NCBI RefSeq assembly: GCF_965363235.1
Contig: NC_134846.1
Coordinates: forward strand, 253,001-317,000
Origin: Mytilus galloprovincialis
Lineage: Eukaryota; Mollusca; Bivalvia; Mytilida; Mytilidae
Direction: 5' to 3'
Length of the DNA stretch: 64,000 nt
In this document: positions 50,781 through 63,059 of the stretch, piece after piece
Position numbering within the stretch: the first letter of the stretch is position 1
Layout: each line of letters opens with the position of its first letter
Position numbers and translations under genes: made by a program
The notes under the pieces: model-generated
The model's input: the letters and a program-made list of their open reading frames with translations, nothing else
Database searches by the model: none
What the model was told of the DNA's origin: nothing

Positions 50781-51932
50781 GACAAAATCTACTTGCTAAT
50801 CATTTGTTTTGTGCATGCCGTAAAACCCTGTTCCACATTAGAAATGGGTTTGGATCCAGCTTATACATTCAATTTGCTGCTTATACATGTATACTTAATA
50901 TGCCTGTCTGAAATCAGGAGCTTGTTTTTTTTTATTTGCTTACTATCGTGTCTGTTTTTGGTTCTTTAGTATAAAAAAAAAATGCCATTAATCTGATGCA
51001 GATATGTGCATAATGGTGAAAATATACCACCCATGGGCGCTCTCAATTTGTTTGTGTTCATTGTTTCTTAGAAAATTTAACAAATGTAGTTAAACCTTTT
51101 CGGTTGGGAATCTTGAAAAGATATTCTTGTGTGAGCAATTAAGTCTTCTGTCTTGATAACCGTTTCTTTTAAATTAACAATGATCATATTGTGTACATGT
51201 ACGTTACATAATAGGCAATAAGAATGCATTCCTTTTTTTATCTTGTGTGACTCTATTTTATTAATGAAATCTGTTGTATCTACATGTAGAATTCAAAAGT
51301 TATGCCTCTTCAATAATGGTTTATAAATTATATTAGGTTATTTCTCAATCTCAATCCATCTCGTGGGAGAGTTACACCTATTACTCATCAGTCGTATTTA
51401 AAGGAACATTAATTAATGTACATTGTATCATACTAGTTGACCAGTTCGCAATGCCTCATCAATTATTTCTAAATTAATTTCATGAATTTTTGGAAGAATG
51501 AGGTACATGTGTCCATGTTTTGAATCATTATTATTCTTTAAAAAGATATACATATGGATAGCTATTGATTTTTTCTATATAGATTTTCAACTATATATTT
51601 TATTATCATGTATATATAGCATATAAGTGAGTTAGCGATCAGTGTAAAGATCTGTATTGCCATGTTTTAAATATATTGGTTACCCCGTATGGAGGTGCTC
51701 TTAATTGCAGGAAGCTAATACAGATAAAAAAAATATGTTCCGAATCAACAAAAAGAAAGTCTCCGAATATTCCTCCATAGACCATATTTCTAACTAATAA
51801 ATATGCGTGAACCCTCAGGAGTTCACGCAATAATCGAAGAAATGCGCATCGTGTGCAATCAATTGGTGTAATTGAACTCCGAAACATTTTAAATAAGAAT
51901 GCTTGCATGAGCAAAAATCAAAACAAAATAAC

Positions 51933-52044
51933 AAGATGTGGTATAATTGCTAATGAGACAACGCTCCACCAGAGACTATATGACATATTTCAGAAAATCA
52001 TGTATGGATGGAGAATTGTCTCATTGGCACTAGTACCACATCTT
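51933..52044. mobile_element. Foldback form of the 'aagatgtggta' family
   Basis: Only about 112 bases. It begins AAGATGTGGTATAATTGC then TAATGAGACAAC and ends with the inverted counterpart GTCTCATTGGCACTAG then TACCACATCTT. The two arms pair over roughly 30 bases, so the family can exist as a terminal-inverted-repeat miniature element. Confidence 0.6.
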
Positions 52045-52049
52045 CTTAT

Positions 52050-54460
52050 ATCTATATATGATTTGATTTTTTCTCAGATTAACTTTAAATCTGTATTTCA
52101 AAAATGATAAATTTCGTTGTGATGATTCTCGAATAAGTAATGCGGAATTACAGGTTAATTTTGAATTGTTTATCTTCCAGTGGCAAGTATTTCATGCATA
52201 TTCAGGACGAAGAAAATAATATGACCGTTTTCAATACAACTAGAAGCTGTTTTATATCTTACAATACATGTAACTCGGGACGTTGTAAAAACTTTTAATA
52301 CAAGGATGTATTGTTTTACATATAACATTAACTTCCAAAAATATATCACCCATTAGATTTGTCACTTTGACCCCAAGTTTTATGACGTGTAAAACCGGCT
52401 ACTAGTAAAATGATCTCGGACCGACGGTCAGTCTGGAAGCGTAGAACATTCGGAACCTTGTGTGTAATCAATTCCTCAGATGCAGTTGTTTAATTAAAAC
52501 TTCAACAATGCACATACTTATTACATTAAATATTTATAAAAGTTGCGTATCTGCAACAAGGAAATTGTTTGAGAAATTTTGCATATTTGGATAGACGTGA
52601 GAACTATGTATTTTACAGTAAACGTTTTAAAAGACCAAACTTATAATAAATAGTGGACTTTTTCTTTAAAGTTGTTTATACAAAGTTAGTATAAACTATC
52701 CAAACAGAACTAGACATTTTTATAATTTATGACTTGGATAGAAAGTTGTCTTATTGGCACTCATATCACATCTTCTTATATCTATCTTTTTCATGTAACT
52801 GAAGTTGAGATCCAGAAGCCACAATTGTAACTACATGTATAATAACATAACTAAATTACACAATGCAAACACACAAACCAACAAAAAAGAGCTGCATACA
52901 TTTTTTTTTATCAAACCATCCTTTACCATTGTCGTCAAAGAGTGAACAAAAATTCTGATGGTGTTTAGATGGCGATATCGACTAGGATAACACTAACACA
53001 CTTACCCTTCTGAAATATTTCTAGATGCATTAAAGGGAAACATTTTAAAAGGAAAAGTCAGATAGCATTCAGTATTACAGCACAGACAGAGATACTCGTT
53101 GCGTAAACACTTAAATGTTTCTAGTCAAAATCGACCATTGAATTCACAAAAAAAATAAGTAATGGTCATTTTTATTTGAAAAAAACATACTGAAAACTTT
53201 TTTTTAAAACTTCAAACAAACATCATTGTCAATAAAAAAGATATAAGTCAAGATCAAGTTATAATGGATTAATTTATTAAAGGTAGATAATACAACATCA
53301 AATAATATGTTATTAAGACACTTGTAAAATAGACAATATACACAATTGTATGGTACACTATTCATAGATATAAATAATGGATGCAAAAAAAAAAAAATAA
53401 TGACAGAACAATGTTAGAGTATATATTTGAAAGTAAAATAACAATTATCAAACTATGTTGCTAATGAAAAGATATAATTTCTTCCTAACTTTAATATAAT
53501 AGCTGACTGTGAGATATAAACATTCCAAAAGGATTGTTAAAAAATATATATATAGGATATTTAGGTCTACAAAATAACGGGTAATGAGATATTTGAAAGC
53601 TTTCTGATTAAGATTGTGTCTCTGATGTTTTTAAACTAACAACATTTTATTTGATCACGCAGACACATTGCATAAGTGAAATAAGAGGAAAAACATATTT
53701 ACAAACAATATAAATCAATGGTTAAAATGAAAAATAAAATAAAAATACACAAGTATACAATCAATGTATACGGATATGCTTACCTTTTTGGGATATTTGG
53801 CCTTTCTTCTGTTTGATTTCATCAAAACTCCCAGTCGTACCTTTTTTACTTAGATTTTTAACTATACACACAATCTATATGTAACAATAAGTAAATTGAG
53901 GAGGTTATTAATTACAAAACGTATGAATGTAACCCTTAAGTCCATATAAAATACAATTATATTTAAATTCTGTCAATTTCAATATAACGTTACTGGTCTG
54001 CATTCAAAACGTTCTCTTTAGAATCTGTATACTCAAATTTACTAAGATGATGTCTTTTTGGTAATGCTACTGTACCATGAATTTTACAAGTGATTTTTAT
54101 TGCGTTTTGGTACAGATATTATTCTGTGTGGTTTGTCTGTTAGTTTCAGTGTTAATATTAGTTGGTTTGCCTATTAAAAGTATAGTGAAGCATTTAGTCC
54201 TTTTCTTTTGAAGTTTAATTTGTTTACTGTATCGTTTTATAACTATTCACAACTTTATAACTCAAAACTCCTAATCACGGTGTTAACATGTTTAAAGAAG
54301 TTTCTAAAATATAAAATAATTATAAATAACATAGTAAATTATAAGTAACGTTTTTTGTACTCTTGATATCATATCGTTTAATCGTTATGAAGGACAACAG
54401 CGACATCCGATTCCACATCATACAATGTAACTGTAATGTGTACGTCAAAGTAGCATGTTT
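52050..54460. other. Intergenic AT-rich DNA, nothing recognised
   Basis: Long A- and T-runs and one partial 'accacatcttctt' repeat end (about 52740-52780). No exon candidates with both a protein-like frame and splice sites. Confidence 0.4.
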
Positions 54461-54462
54461 AC

Positions 54463-55032
54463 GTAAGGGCATACGATACAGATACAGGGGAGGCAATGAC
54501 GTTGCTAACGTAAATTTTTATTTTCATACCATTCAAACTTATTTAACTTGAAAACGAGTTCATAGACCCCTCTTTTTTAAAATGCCATTTGGTTTGATTG
54601 CGCGAGTAGATAATGTGTGTTAATTTTCATGAAAACGTAAATAGTGCAATTTTTTTAAATTTGATAAATATACAGCAAAAAATTATATTTTTTTCTGCAT
54701 TCATGAACATTTAATAAATATGAGTTATTTCTGAATAAAAAATGTATACATTTTTAAGATACTTATAAAATACAGAAATTACAATTTTTTTGAGAAAAAA
54801 ACAATTTGTGTTTATCTTTTAAAACAAAACAGTTATGTCTTTCTTTCGAAATGGAAAATACGACCACAAATCCGAATTTTGAGCAAAGATACAAAATTAA
54901 GACCTCATTTTACTCAAAAAGTAGCACTTAGTGGTATATTTTTTATTACATATTTGATTTAATCAGGTAAAAAATAAGAATATTTTATCAAAATGTAAAT
55001 ACGGGATAAAAACTGTATCGTTTGCCCTTAAA
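54463..55032. mobile_element. 570-bp TIR element, copy 2
   Basis: Second copy of the element at 39165, same orientation: GTAAGGGCATACGATACAG at the left and CTGTATCGTTTGCCCTTAA at the right. The interior is similar, with small gaps accounting for the length difference. Confidence 0.7.
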
Positions 55033-55289
55033 AGGTATTTTTAATAAAAGATGAACTATATATAGACAAAGGTATTTAAAGTAAATAATTCACTGATTAC
55101 CTGAGTATGATAAATACATTTATATTTCAAAAACAAAACTCGCGACAATGTTGATTGATCTTCAGGAGTACGCATTTCGTATGCTTTTCACAAGCAAAAA
55201 ATATGAAATAAACATGAATAATTTTGCCCTAAGAATTAGACTTCATTTTAAAACATGAAGGATAAATTAAAAAATTGTTTCAATTGCAA

Positions 55290-55410
55290 TGGCTTTTAAG
55301 TTTTAAGAGTTTCTGACTGCATTGCAGACCTATTGTTGGCCATTGGCTGCTGTCTGCTCTATGGTCAGGTTGTTGTCTCTTTGACACATTACCCATTTCC
55401 ATTCTCAATT
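55290..55410 (+). repeat. Bivalve repeat end ('ttgttgtctctttgacacatt' type)
   Basis: CTGTCTGCTCTATGGTCAGG, TTGTTGTCTCTTTGACACAT and CCCATTTCCATTCTCAATTC. Recognised as a common mussel repeat end, beyond the receptor-tail gene's stop. Confidence 0.45.
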
Positions 55411-55866
55411 CTATCTTTTTCCGAAGATTATGAGGTTAAGTACAACTGGCAAATATAGTATTTTCTAATCAATATGTCAACCTGGGAATCGTAACGAAGT
55501 AAATTCCTAAATATGTGTACATGTATTTGTAATACATTACGTATGCGTAGGAACAAAAATGGTACCAACAAACGATAAGAGAAGTAAAACATTGCCCCAC
55601 AATACATATAAAATTGAGAAGGTATATACATGATATATGCGAAATGGCAAGCTCTAAAGATTTTTCCAAATATTGACACGCGCGATAAAAAAAAACAGCA
55701 ATAAAGTTGTGGCGACGATGGCAGTTATAGAAAAGCTTTTTAGTTGCGGAACTTCATTCACATGCGTAACCGTGTTTGATCATGACTGTTAATCGTCATT
55801 TTGGTTTCTTTCTCCACCATTTTGAGATTTGTAAAATAATCGAAATTGAGAAGAGACTTCCTCTGT

Positions 55867-58800
55867 TTATTGGTCTCCGTCTGTTTCAAATGCTTGATTT
55901 GTGTACATGTTTGTCTGATCGTTTCTTTTGAAAATGTCTTGACCACCATTGGTTTGCTGTTCCCTGCATAAAATGGACGAGTAACCAAATTTATTTCCAA
56001 AGTCAGTTGACGCATATCATGTATATGCATAAGAATATCAAGTTTGAAAGTATGACTTGTTTCAGCAATTATTTTTTACACTTATATGTTTTTTTTGTCG
56101 CAAATGTAATTATAAATGTAGTTGGTGTTTGTTTAAAAGTAACACACATAACAGAGTGTTTCTTATCGGTTGCGTCGATATCAGATATATTTTACATTGA
56201 ATGATACAAACTTTTGAAACCACCTTTGTGTAACGTGCAATTTTGTACGCTATCGTGTTGGAATTCGCTCGTTATACAAAACTAAATAGTCAAAGAAATG
56301 TACAATTGATAATTTGTTAAAATTGACATAGGATTGAGTTTTGTTTAATATCGACAATGTACTACAAAAGTTGTATCGAAATGTTTGTAGTTTAGGTACT
56401 ATAAACTCCTTTTGAAATGATCTTTAAAATTAAGTATGCAGTATGTGTGTCGTAACCTCAGTTTTGGGTTATTTTTATATAATTTCTGAAACTAACAGTT
56501 GTTGATCTTAATTTAAAGTAGTGTGTGTAATTGCCAATGAGACAGCTATAGCTACCAAACGTAAGTTCAATGAACTTCATGTAAGTTCAATGAACTTCAT
56601 GTAAGTTCACCGCTCGACTTCAACTATTAAGACTCATTCAGTTTAGTCAACTATTAACGGCCATGACGAAAAAAGTGTGAAACAATTCTAACAAGAAAAA
56701 TAAGGGCTTAATTTCATATAATTTAGTAAACGAGAAGCAAGTTTGACTAACATGAACCAACCATATTGTTACCCTGAATTCCATTATTCTGATTTAGGAC
56801 AGACACAAACAGAGAGTTGCGGCGTTAAAATGACTGCGTGTGTTCGCATGACTTTATTATATTGCGATTTCAGGTGATCAGACTTTTGGTTACATTATGT
56901 GAACAAACGTTAGAATAAAAGTCAACTTGGTATAACCATCATTATGTGAACTATACATTCTCAAACTTACTGTTTTAAGTCATCACTTACCCTAGATACT
57001 TCGTTGTATCAAAGTACCCAACATTATCTACCGTTCGAGTCGATGTATTGTTAATTCCTTGCTGCAAGTTTGCAGTTATACTTTTTATCTGCTTTTTTTC
57101 TTCAGAATTGGTCAATGGTCTGATAAATGGATAAAATGCTACTCATTAACGATATTACCAGGATAATAGTTCTGTATGCCAAGCACGCTTTTCGTGTACA
57201 AAAAGAAAAACTCAGATGAGCGTTCAACATAATCAAAAGCTAAAAGGCCAAATTGAGTACTAGGTTGAGAACAGACGAGAACCCAACGTATCGAAAGTTT
57301 TTTTGTGTTGCCCATCTCACTCCCGGTATATCATTATTTGTATCAATCATACATGTGGTCTTTAGAGTCAACAGTACATTTACGACTGTCAAATTCGATA
57401 AATGCATTTAATATACAATCATCAAAACAGTATTCAATGCCCCTGAAGGTATAGGCTTAAATGATTTTTCATATGTATAATATAAATAGCACAATTTATT
57501 AGTATTGATTGCCAATGTCAAATAGAACCATTGTATCTGTAGTACTATAATTTATGTCAATCACATTTCAGCTTACACTTTATTATCACAATTTTATCTA
57601 CTTGAATGATTCTTTAAATTTTTTCAGTTATTTTACTTAGTTAGTTTTATTTTCATCTAACACTTATTGAAAACGCTTTCTACTTATATAATACAAATTA
57701 ATTCGGTTCGGTTGAGTAACTGCACTCTTCTCTCAAAGTTTGGCTATAACGCTTTATATGTTATTGATAATTTGGAAAAAAACTTTAGTCAGGATTGGTT
57801 ACTTAAGTAATGAAAAACTGAACGATATACAGATTGAGAGTAAATAAGTTTTACTCACTTGTTTGTACTATTATTAACAGCATTCTCGTCTTTCTTTATA
57901 TGCCTTTCTCCAGATTCAACTTTAATCCTTTCTTGTGTTTCTGGGCTTCTGTTTACAGTTTGTGTATCTTCTTGTGTTTCTTGGCGTCTGTTTACAGTTT
58001 GTGTATCTTCTTGTGTTTCTAGGCTTCTGTTTACAGTTTGTGTATCTTCTTGTGTTTCTGCGCTTCTGTTTACAATTTGTGTATCTTCTTGTGTTTCTGC
58101 GCTTCTGTTTACAGTTTGTGTATCTTCTTGTGGTTCTGCGCTTCTGTTTACAGTTTGTGTATCTATGTCATTGTGTTTGTTTATATTTTTTAATTTTGTT
58201 GCTTCGTTTATCTGTGCATATTCGACGAGTTGCGGTAAAATAGGTCTAAATAAAATGTTAAACTTTCAAATGCATAATAGGTAATCCAGGCCATGCTCGT
58301 GTTTAAAATAAAATGTGTCAATAGCAAAATTCAATCGTAATCTGTTTTTTTTTTATTTTCTGAAGTCTTTCCTTATAGAATTTTGCTTACTTTTACTTAC
58401 GTCAAATACTTGGTTGACTACTAATAACGATTGTGTCATAGTTGCGTCTGGTCTACACAATTTTAATTCTGGTACATGTTTTTGTTTAAAAAAGATTTTT
58501 GCTATTGTCGAAACTACAATCCGTCCTTCTTCTATTGATTGTGTGTGGATCGAACGTGACTGATTGCCAATTTTGGTACTAACCATGAAAGTTATAAAGA
58601 TGTGTCAAATGCGGACAAATCTTCTTAATCTTTTGAAGCACTTGATACCACCTCCAGTTTCATAAAATAAGAAGCTTATGTTGCTCATGTTTTAGTTTTT
58701 AGTATACTACTGTGTGTTATCAAAATTTTCAATGGCTGTGGTCTTTAAACCTTTAACTTTTTGGTCTTTAAACCTTTAACTCTTTGGTCTTTAAAGTGTA

Positions 58801-61281
58801 TGTTTTAATATCAAAATATCTTTATATGTCAAGTCGAATAATATCAATAATTTATATGACCAATGGTTTGCGTATTGAGTGATGTTGTTTTGTTGAATAT
58901 GAATTATTTAAAACCAGAAAAGCATTTTAACGCACTGAATAACAATGAATAAGTGAAAAGTAAATTTCACTATTTTGAACTGGTTAATACTGCTTGTGGT
59001 GGTCTCTCCTTTTGCTGGAGCTATTTGATAGTGTAAACATCGAGAAGTTTCGGTTAACTAAGGAAAGCGTTTCAGACTATACACATTATCAAATAGTATG
59101 CATAATCATATTCAATTTAACAAAATCATGCAGCCAAATTTATGTCTCCAATAATGGATGTTTAAATGTTCTATGGTTTCACTTTTGACTAGTGAAAACA
59201 GTCATTTATACAAAAATTATCAAAGGTTCCAGGATTATATGTTAATACACCAGACTCGCGTTTCGTCTACACAACACTAATCAGTGACGCTCAGATCAAA
59301 ATATTTATAAAGCCAAACAATTAGTAACAATCCTCTTGTACAATCTCTTTGAAAATTGAATACATGGTTTTAAATGCTGTATATCTCAAGAATGATCAAA
59401 TAGTTACTTGTTAAACCGATCTTTTTATTTTTTTGCTTATACTTTTCTAATTCAGTACTGGTTGCTTGTTATTTCAGTTTTTGTTTAAAACATTAGATGC
59501 TTTTAATTTTATGATCTGGAATGGTGTTTGTGTTTTTCATATTTTTCTCAACGCCGATCTTTGACAATCTATCATCTTATTTTTCTAAAGATAATACTTG
59601 TCATAGTTTATGTTTAGGTACGCTTGATGCGGGAAACAGTTGTATAGATAAACATGATAAAAGATAAGAGTGAATGTCAAAAGATGTTGCATAGAAAAGA
59701 ATTTCCATCTAGCAATACAACTTTTCCTCCAAAACATCAAAAATAAGAAATAGTTGTCTCATGGGTAAACGTAACACATACACTTTTTATTTTTCCTCCG
59801 ATTATTATATTCAGTTCTTCTTGATTGAGCAAGCCATACACTATGTTTAACAATAAATGTCCTTCTTAAAATACCTGTCAGCTATTTGAAATTTGTTTTC
59901 CGTTTGTTTTTTGTTGCAGCTTAAGTCATCCTATTAAAACTTTTAACGACTTGCATTTTTAAAAATAGATAAGACTAATATATCTTCTTAAATATTCTAT
60001 AATATTATTATTGGCAGTATACCAAAGCATTTTCTAGCAAGTAGTGTACTGATTGACTATATTGACGGTAAAGGTTATTTTTAGTACGCCACATTTTTTA
60101 TGGGTACATACATTTAGCTTATTGACTGTTTATCTAGCTTTTTACTTACGATGCATTCGTTGCTTCGTCCTCTCTCTTTTGATTATTTATGTTTTGTGTA
60201 TTAGACTGTTTAGCTATTACGACCTCCTCCCGATCGAAACCTTTACTTTCCGTAAAAAGGACAGGAATATCACCCTCAAATACAACTGATTCGTAGCCAC
60301 TATGTTTTAGTTTACCCTCAGGTCTTGTATTACAGTCCAACAAATTCGTATCTTTACTTGTAATATGTTTGTTACTCCCATTACTGAAACAGACCGATAG
60401 GAATATACAAAAAATTTAGCAAGCTTCCTTATCGAACCTTAGAAAATTCTAAACGTGTTGTACGTATGATAGTGACGTCACACAGTAAAAAGGAAAAAAC
60501 ACGTACAAGGTTAAGAATACAACAAGGAGCTCGAAAACAAATACGTAATTTAAAATTTATTTAACCTGTATTATTAGTAAACTGATAAACATTAATATTT
60601 AAAAACATGATCATAACTTTATGCACGTTATTCATATTCTTATATATATATAAGCTGACTTATAAAAGTAAAAAGAAATGTCTCTTTAATTTAGTTCATG
60701 TCTTGACTTGCAACAAAATAATTAGGGATGATTGACAAAAACGCGTAACGACCACATACATTTAGTTATATACCAAAAATAAAATTAGCAACATTTTCAA
60801 AACATGGTTCCGTCCTGACCTGATCTTCTGTTTGACCAATGCTTTGTCAACTATTATTCGATTGGTCGTTTAGCTCCATTGGTCATGGTATTATGAGCCA
60901 TTTTCGATTGATTGTTGATGTATTGTTTATATTAACAAAGTGAACTATGCAGCGCACTGGGATATGGCAAAGAGAAGGACGAAAGATACCAACTTCATGG
61001 CTTTAAAATAAAAAGACAAACAGACAAATAATGGTACACAATACACAGCATAGCATACTTAAAACCTTACTGACCTGATATCTGTGGCTTTATCATAATT
61101 ATCACAATCATTTTCCTTTTTGTAACGTTTTTCGCCTGATATATCGTAAACTCCATCCTGTAGATTTGCATACATGTCTTCTTTTTGACTACCTTCACTG
61201 TCTATTTCTTTGATTTGCCTATTTTTCGCCCTTGATATGTTTTTTACAAGATCATTCCTACAAGATGTAAGGCAAGAAGTT
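55867..61281 (-). CDS. Tyr-rich tail of a probable membrane receptor, 3' five exons
   Basis: Exons 61281-61075, 60383-60150, 58245-57859, 57119-56991 and 55963-55867 join through GT-AG sites, all in phase 2, to about 350 residues ending in TAA. The sequence is polar and Lys/Glu/Asn-rich with no hydrophobic segment. Tyr motifs recur: DMYANLQDGVYDI, HSGYESVVFEGD, LVEYAQINEATK, NVGYFDTTKYLG and, near the C-terminus, NMYTNQAFETDGDQ. This looks like the intracellular part of a signalling or scavenger receptor (MEGF or similar), but that is inference; the upstream ectodomain and membrane exons were not found and may lie beyond the window. The third exon carries a 13-residue tandem repeat. The first exon could instead end at 61071, but only 61075 keeps frame. 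An AATAAA overlaps the stop codon. Confidence 0.78.
56560..56608. repeat. 20-bp tandem repeat
   Basis: GTAAGTTCAATGAACTTCAT repeated about 2.5 times; each unit holds the palindrome AGTTCAATGAACT. In the last intron of the receptor-tail gene. Confidence 0.6.
57155..57300 (+). repeat. Diverged ACGCGCG-type repeat
   Basis: TACCAGGATAATAGTTCTG, GCCAAGCACGCTTTTCGTG, then CTCAGATGAGCGTTCAAC. A decayed member in the intron next to receptor-tail exon four. Confidence 0.5.
57930..58163 (-). repeat. Coding 39-bp minisatellite (six 13-residue units)
   Basis: Six in-frame copies of a 39-bp unit inside the third exon of the receptor-tail gene. Units read DTQTVNRSAETQE with small changes (EPQE, DTQIV, RSLE, RRQE, RSPE). 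The unit is a multiple of three and stop-free on the minus strand, so gain or loss of units keeps frame. Confidence 0.85.
58385..58574 (-). other. Orphan exon-like open frame inside the receptor-tail intron
   Basis: A stop-free minus-strand stretch reading NQSRSIHTQSIEEGRIVVS and ending QSLLVVNQVFD before a good GTAAGT donor, with a possible acceptor near 58564. It starts and ends in phase 0, whereas the surrounding exons are phase 2, so it cannot splice between them in frame. It may be a decayed or foreign exon, or chance. Confidence 0.2.
58738..58797. repeat. Short tandem repeat, about 24 bp
   Basis: GGTCTTTAAACCTTTAACT occurs twice plus a partial third. Intronic. Confidence 0.6.
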
Positions 61282-61734
61282 CTAAAAAAAATATCATTAT
61301 GAATCATTTTTCTCTTGAGTCTAGTATATATTTTCTGCTACGATTCAATTAAAATCTGTAACTGAAATTATCGCTAGTTATATTTCAAATATTTACCAAA
61401 AAAAAAACCCCCCAGTGAACATTGTTAACATTTTACATATATATCATATATATATATATATAAACACACAAATTAGAGTTTGTTAAACAAATTAGATGGG
61501 TGTTGTATAAATTAGATAATCCAACTTTTAATTTCGAACAGTTTTAATCTCAAACAAGTCAATCCTCCATCAATATCAACTCGAAGATGTACGTATATGT
61601 ATGATGTAGACATTATTTGAAATTTAAAGTTCGATGTGTTACAAGCGTGCAACGTTGTCACAATCTTTTAATTTCTTAGTCAGAGGATATCAACTATTTA
61701 GTAGAATGTTAAATTAAAGAACAATGCTTATTTC

Positions 61735-61930
61735 ATTCTTACTCAGATGCTCCTGAATAGATCGCGATTCAAATAGATAAAGGACGAAGTCGGCATGAGT
61801 AGGAAAACCGTTGGTTCCAATGCAAAACAGGTATCATAAACGTAAAACAAATCTGATGTTAATAAAAAAATTAAGCAACACAATTAAGTCAGTTTCACGG
61901 AATTTTTCGTTTGAATGGAGTGATTTTTTC
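61735..61930 (-). mobile_element. Fossil reverse-transcriptase fragment
   Basis: A short decayed match to the central reverse-transcriptase region of the element at 640-1620, on the minus strand and just upstream of the receptor-tail exons. It is broken and has no ends. Confidence 0.4.
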
Positions 61931-61940
61931 AAATAGAAAT

Positions 61941-62345
61941 AGGAAGATGTAGTGTGAGTGCCAATGAGACAACTCTCCTTTCAAATAACAATTTATAAAA
62001 GTAAACCATTATAGGTCAATGTACGGCCTTCAACACGGAGCCTTGGCTCACACCGAACAACAAGCTATAAAGGGCCACACCATTACTAATGTAAAACCAT
62101 TCAAACGGATAAATCAACGGTCTAATCTATATAAAAAACGAAAAACGAGAAACACGTATAAATTACATAAACAAACGACAACTGCTGTACATCAGATTCC
62201 TGACTTAGGATAGGTGCAAACATTTGCAGCTGGATTAAACGTTTTAATGGTACCAAACCTTCTCCCTTTTTATGAAACAATAGTACAACATACAACATAG
62301 AAAAACACACAACATAGAAAAACACACGATAAAATATCAATTGAA
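61941..62345 (-). repeat. 'accattatag' family, best copy
   Basis: The clearest copy: GGAAGATGTAGTGTGAGTGC, CAATGTACGGCCTTCAACAC, GGAGCCTTGGCTCACACC, then CAACTGCTGTACATCAG. It lies beyond the first located receptor-tail exon, probably in an intron. Confidence 0.65.
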
Positions 62346-62349
62346 AAGC

Positions 62350-63055
62350 TTAACTCAATTAAAAAACGTAAATTAACACATTGTGAACGAATGAAGATTA
62401 TTTTTATCCCTTTCTAAGACAATATACTAAGTTAACAGCTTTGTAGAGCACTTTGAAAAAACATCAATATAACAGTGTGTATAACATGTATAATGACACT
62501 AATGTAATTTAGGTATCCGATATAGTGAAAGAGGATCCAGAGTTTTATCTTTAGTTGAAACTCAAAATGAACATTGAACAGACCCTTTGGATTTTGTCAT
62601 TGAAGTATTGCGAAGGTGTATGCTCAGTCGCCAAGTGAGTTGGCAATCACTAATCATTAAATATATTTTTCATTCTGGTATCACCTAAGTTGGACAAAGG
62701 TATACAGAAAATAACATTAGTGTACATTACATTGGTAGTTTATGTATGGGGTAAATACATGTACAAAAAAAAATTGTTTGTGACAGTATCTGCAGGGGCA
62801 ACAATATAGTTATCATGAAAGTAGGACGGATATTTTGCATCATTTTTACATTATGCTGATGTAACATGATAATTTAAAAGTTTATTCAACTAGCTGCTCG
62901 TAAATATTAATTCAGTTAGATTTTAATCGACTTTCAACATGTTATAGTATATTTGCCAATTTATGATTTGATACAACATTTTATAATAGATTCAGTTAAC
63001 GCTTACATTTAATATATCCAAATGAACTTGAAATTAAAGACACTACCGAAACAGA
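62350..63055. other. Probable intron of the receptor gene, nothing recognised
   Basis: If the receptor gene continues upstream this is intronic. I searched the minus strand for a phase-2 exon with a hydrophobic segment and found none. Confidence 0.35.
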
Positions 63056-63059
63056 TCAA

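Noticed and set aside
57859-58284. Plus-strand Cys-rich frame with repeated FTVCVSSCVS units
   Set aside because: It is the antisense of the coding 39-bp repeat. The minus-strand frame has matching splice phases with its neighbours and polar, exon-like composition.
61436-61462. TA-repeat as a regulatory element
   Set aside because: A simple dinucleotide run in AT-rich intronic DNA; nothing links it to a promoter.
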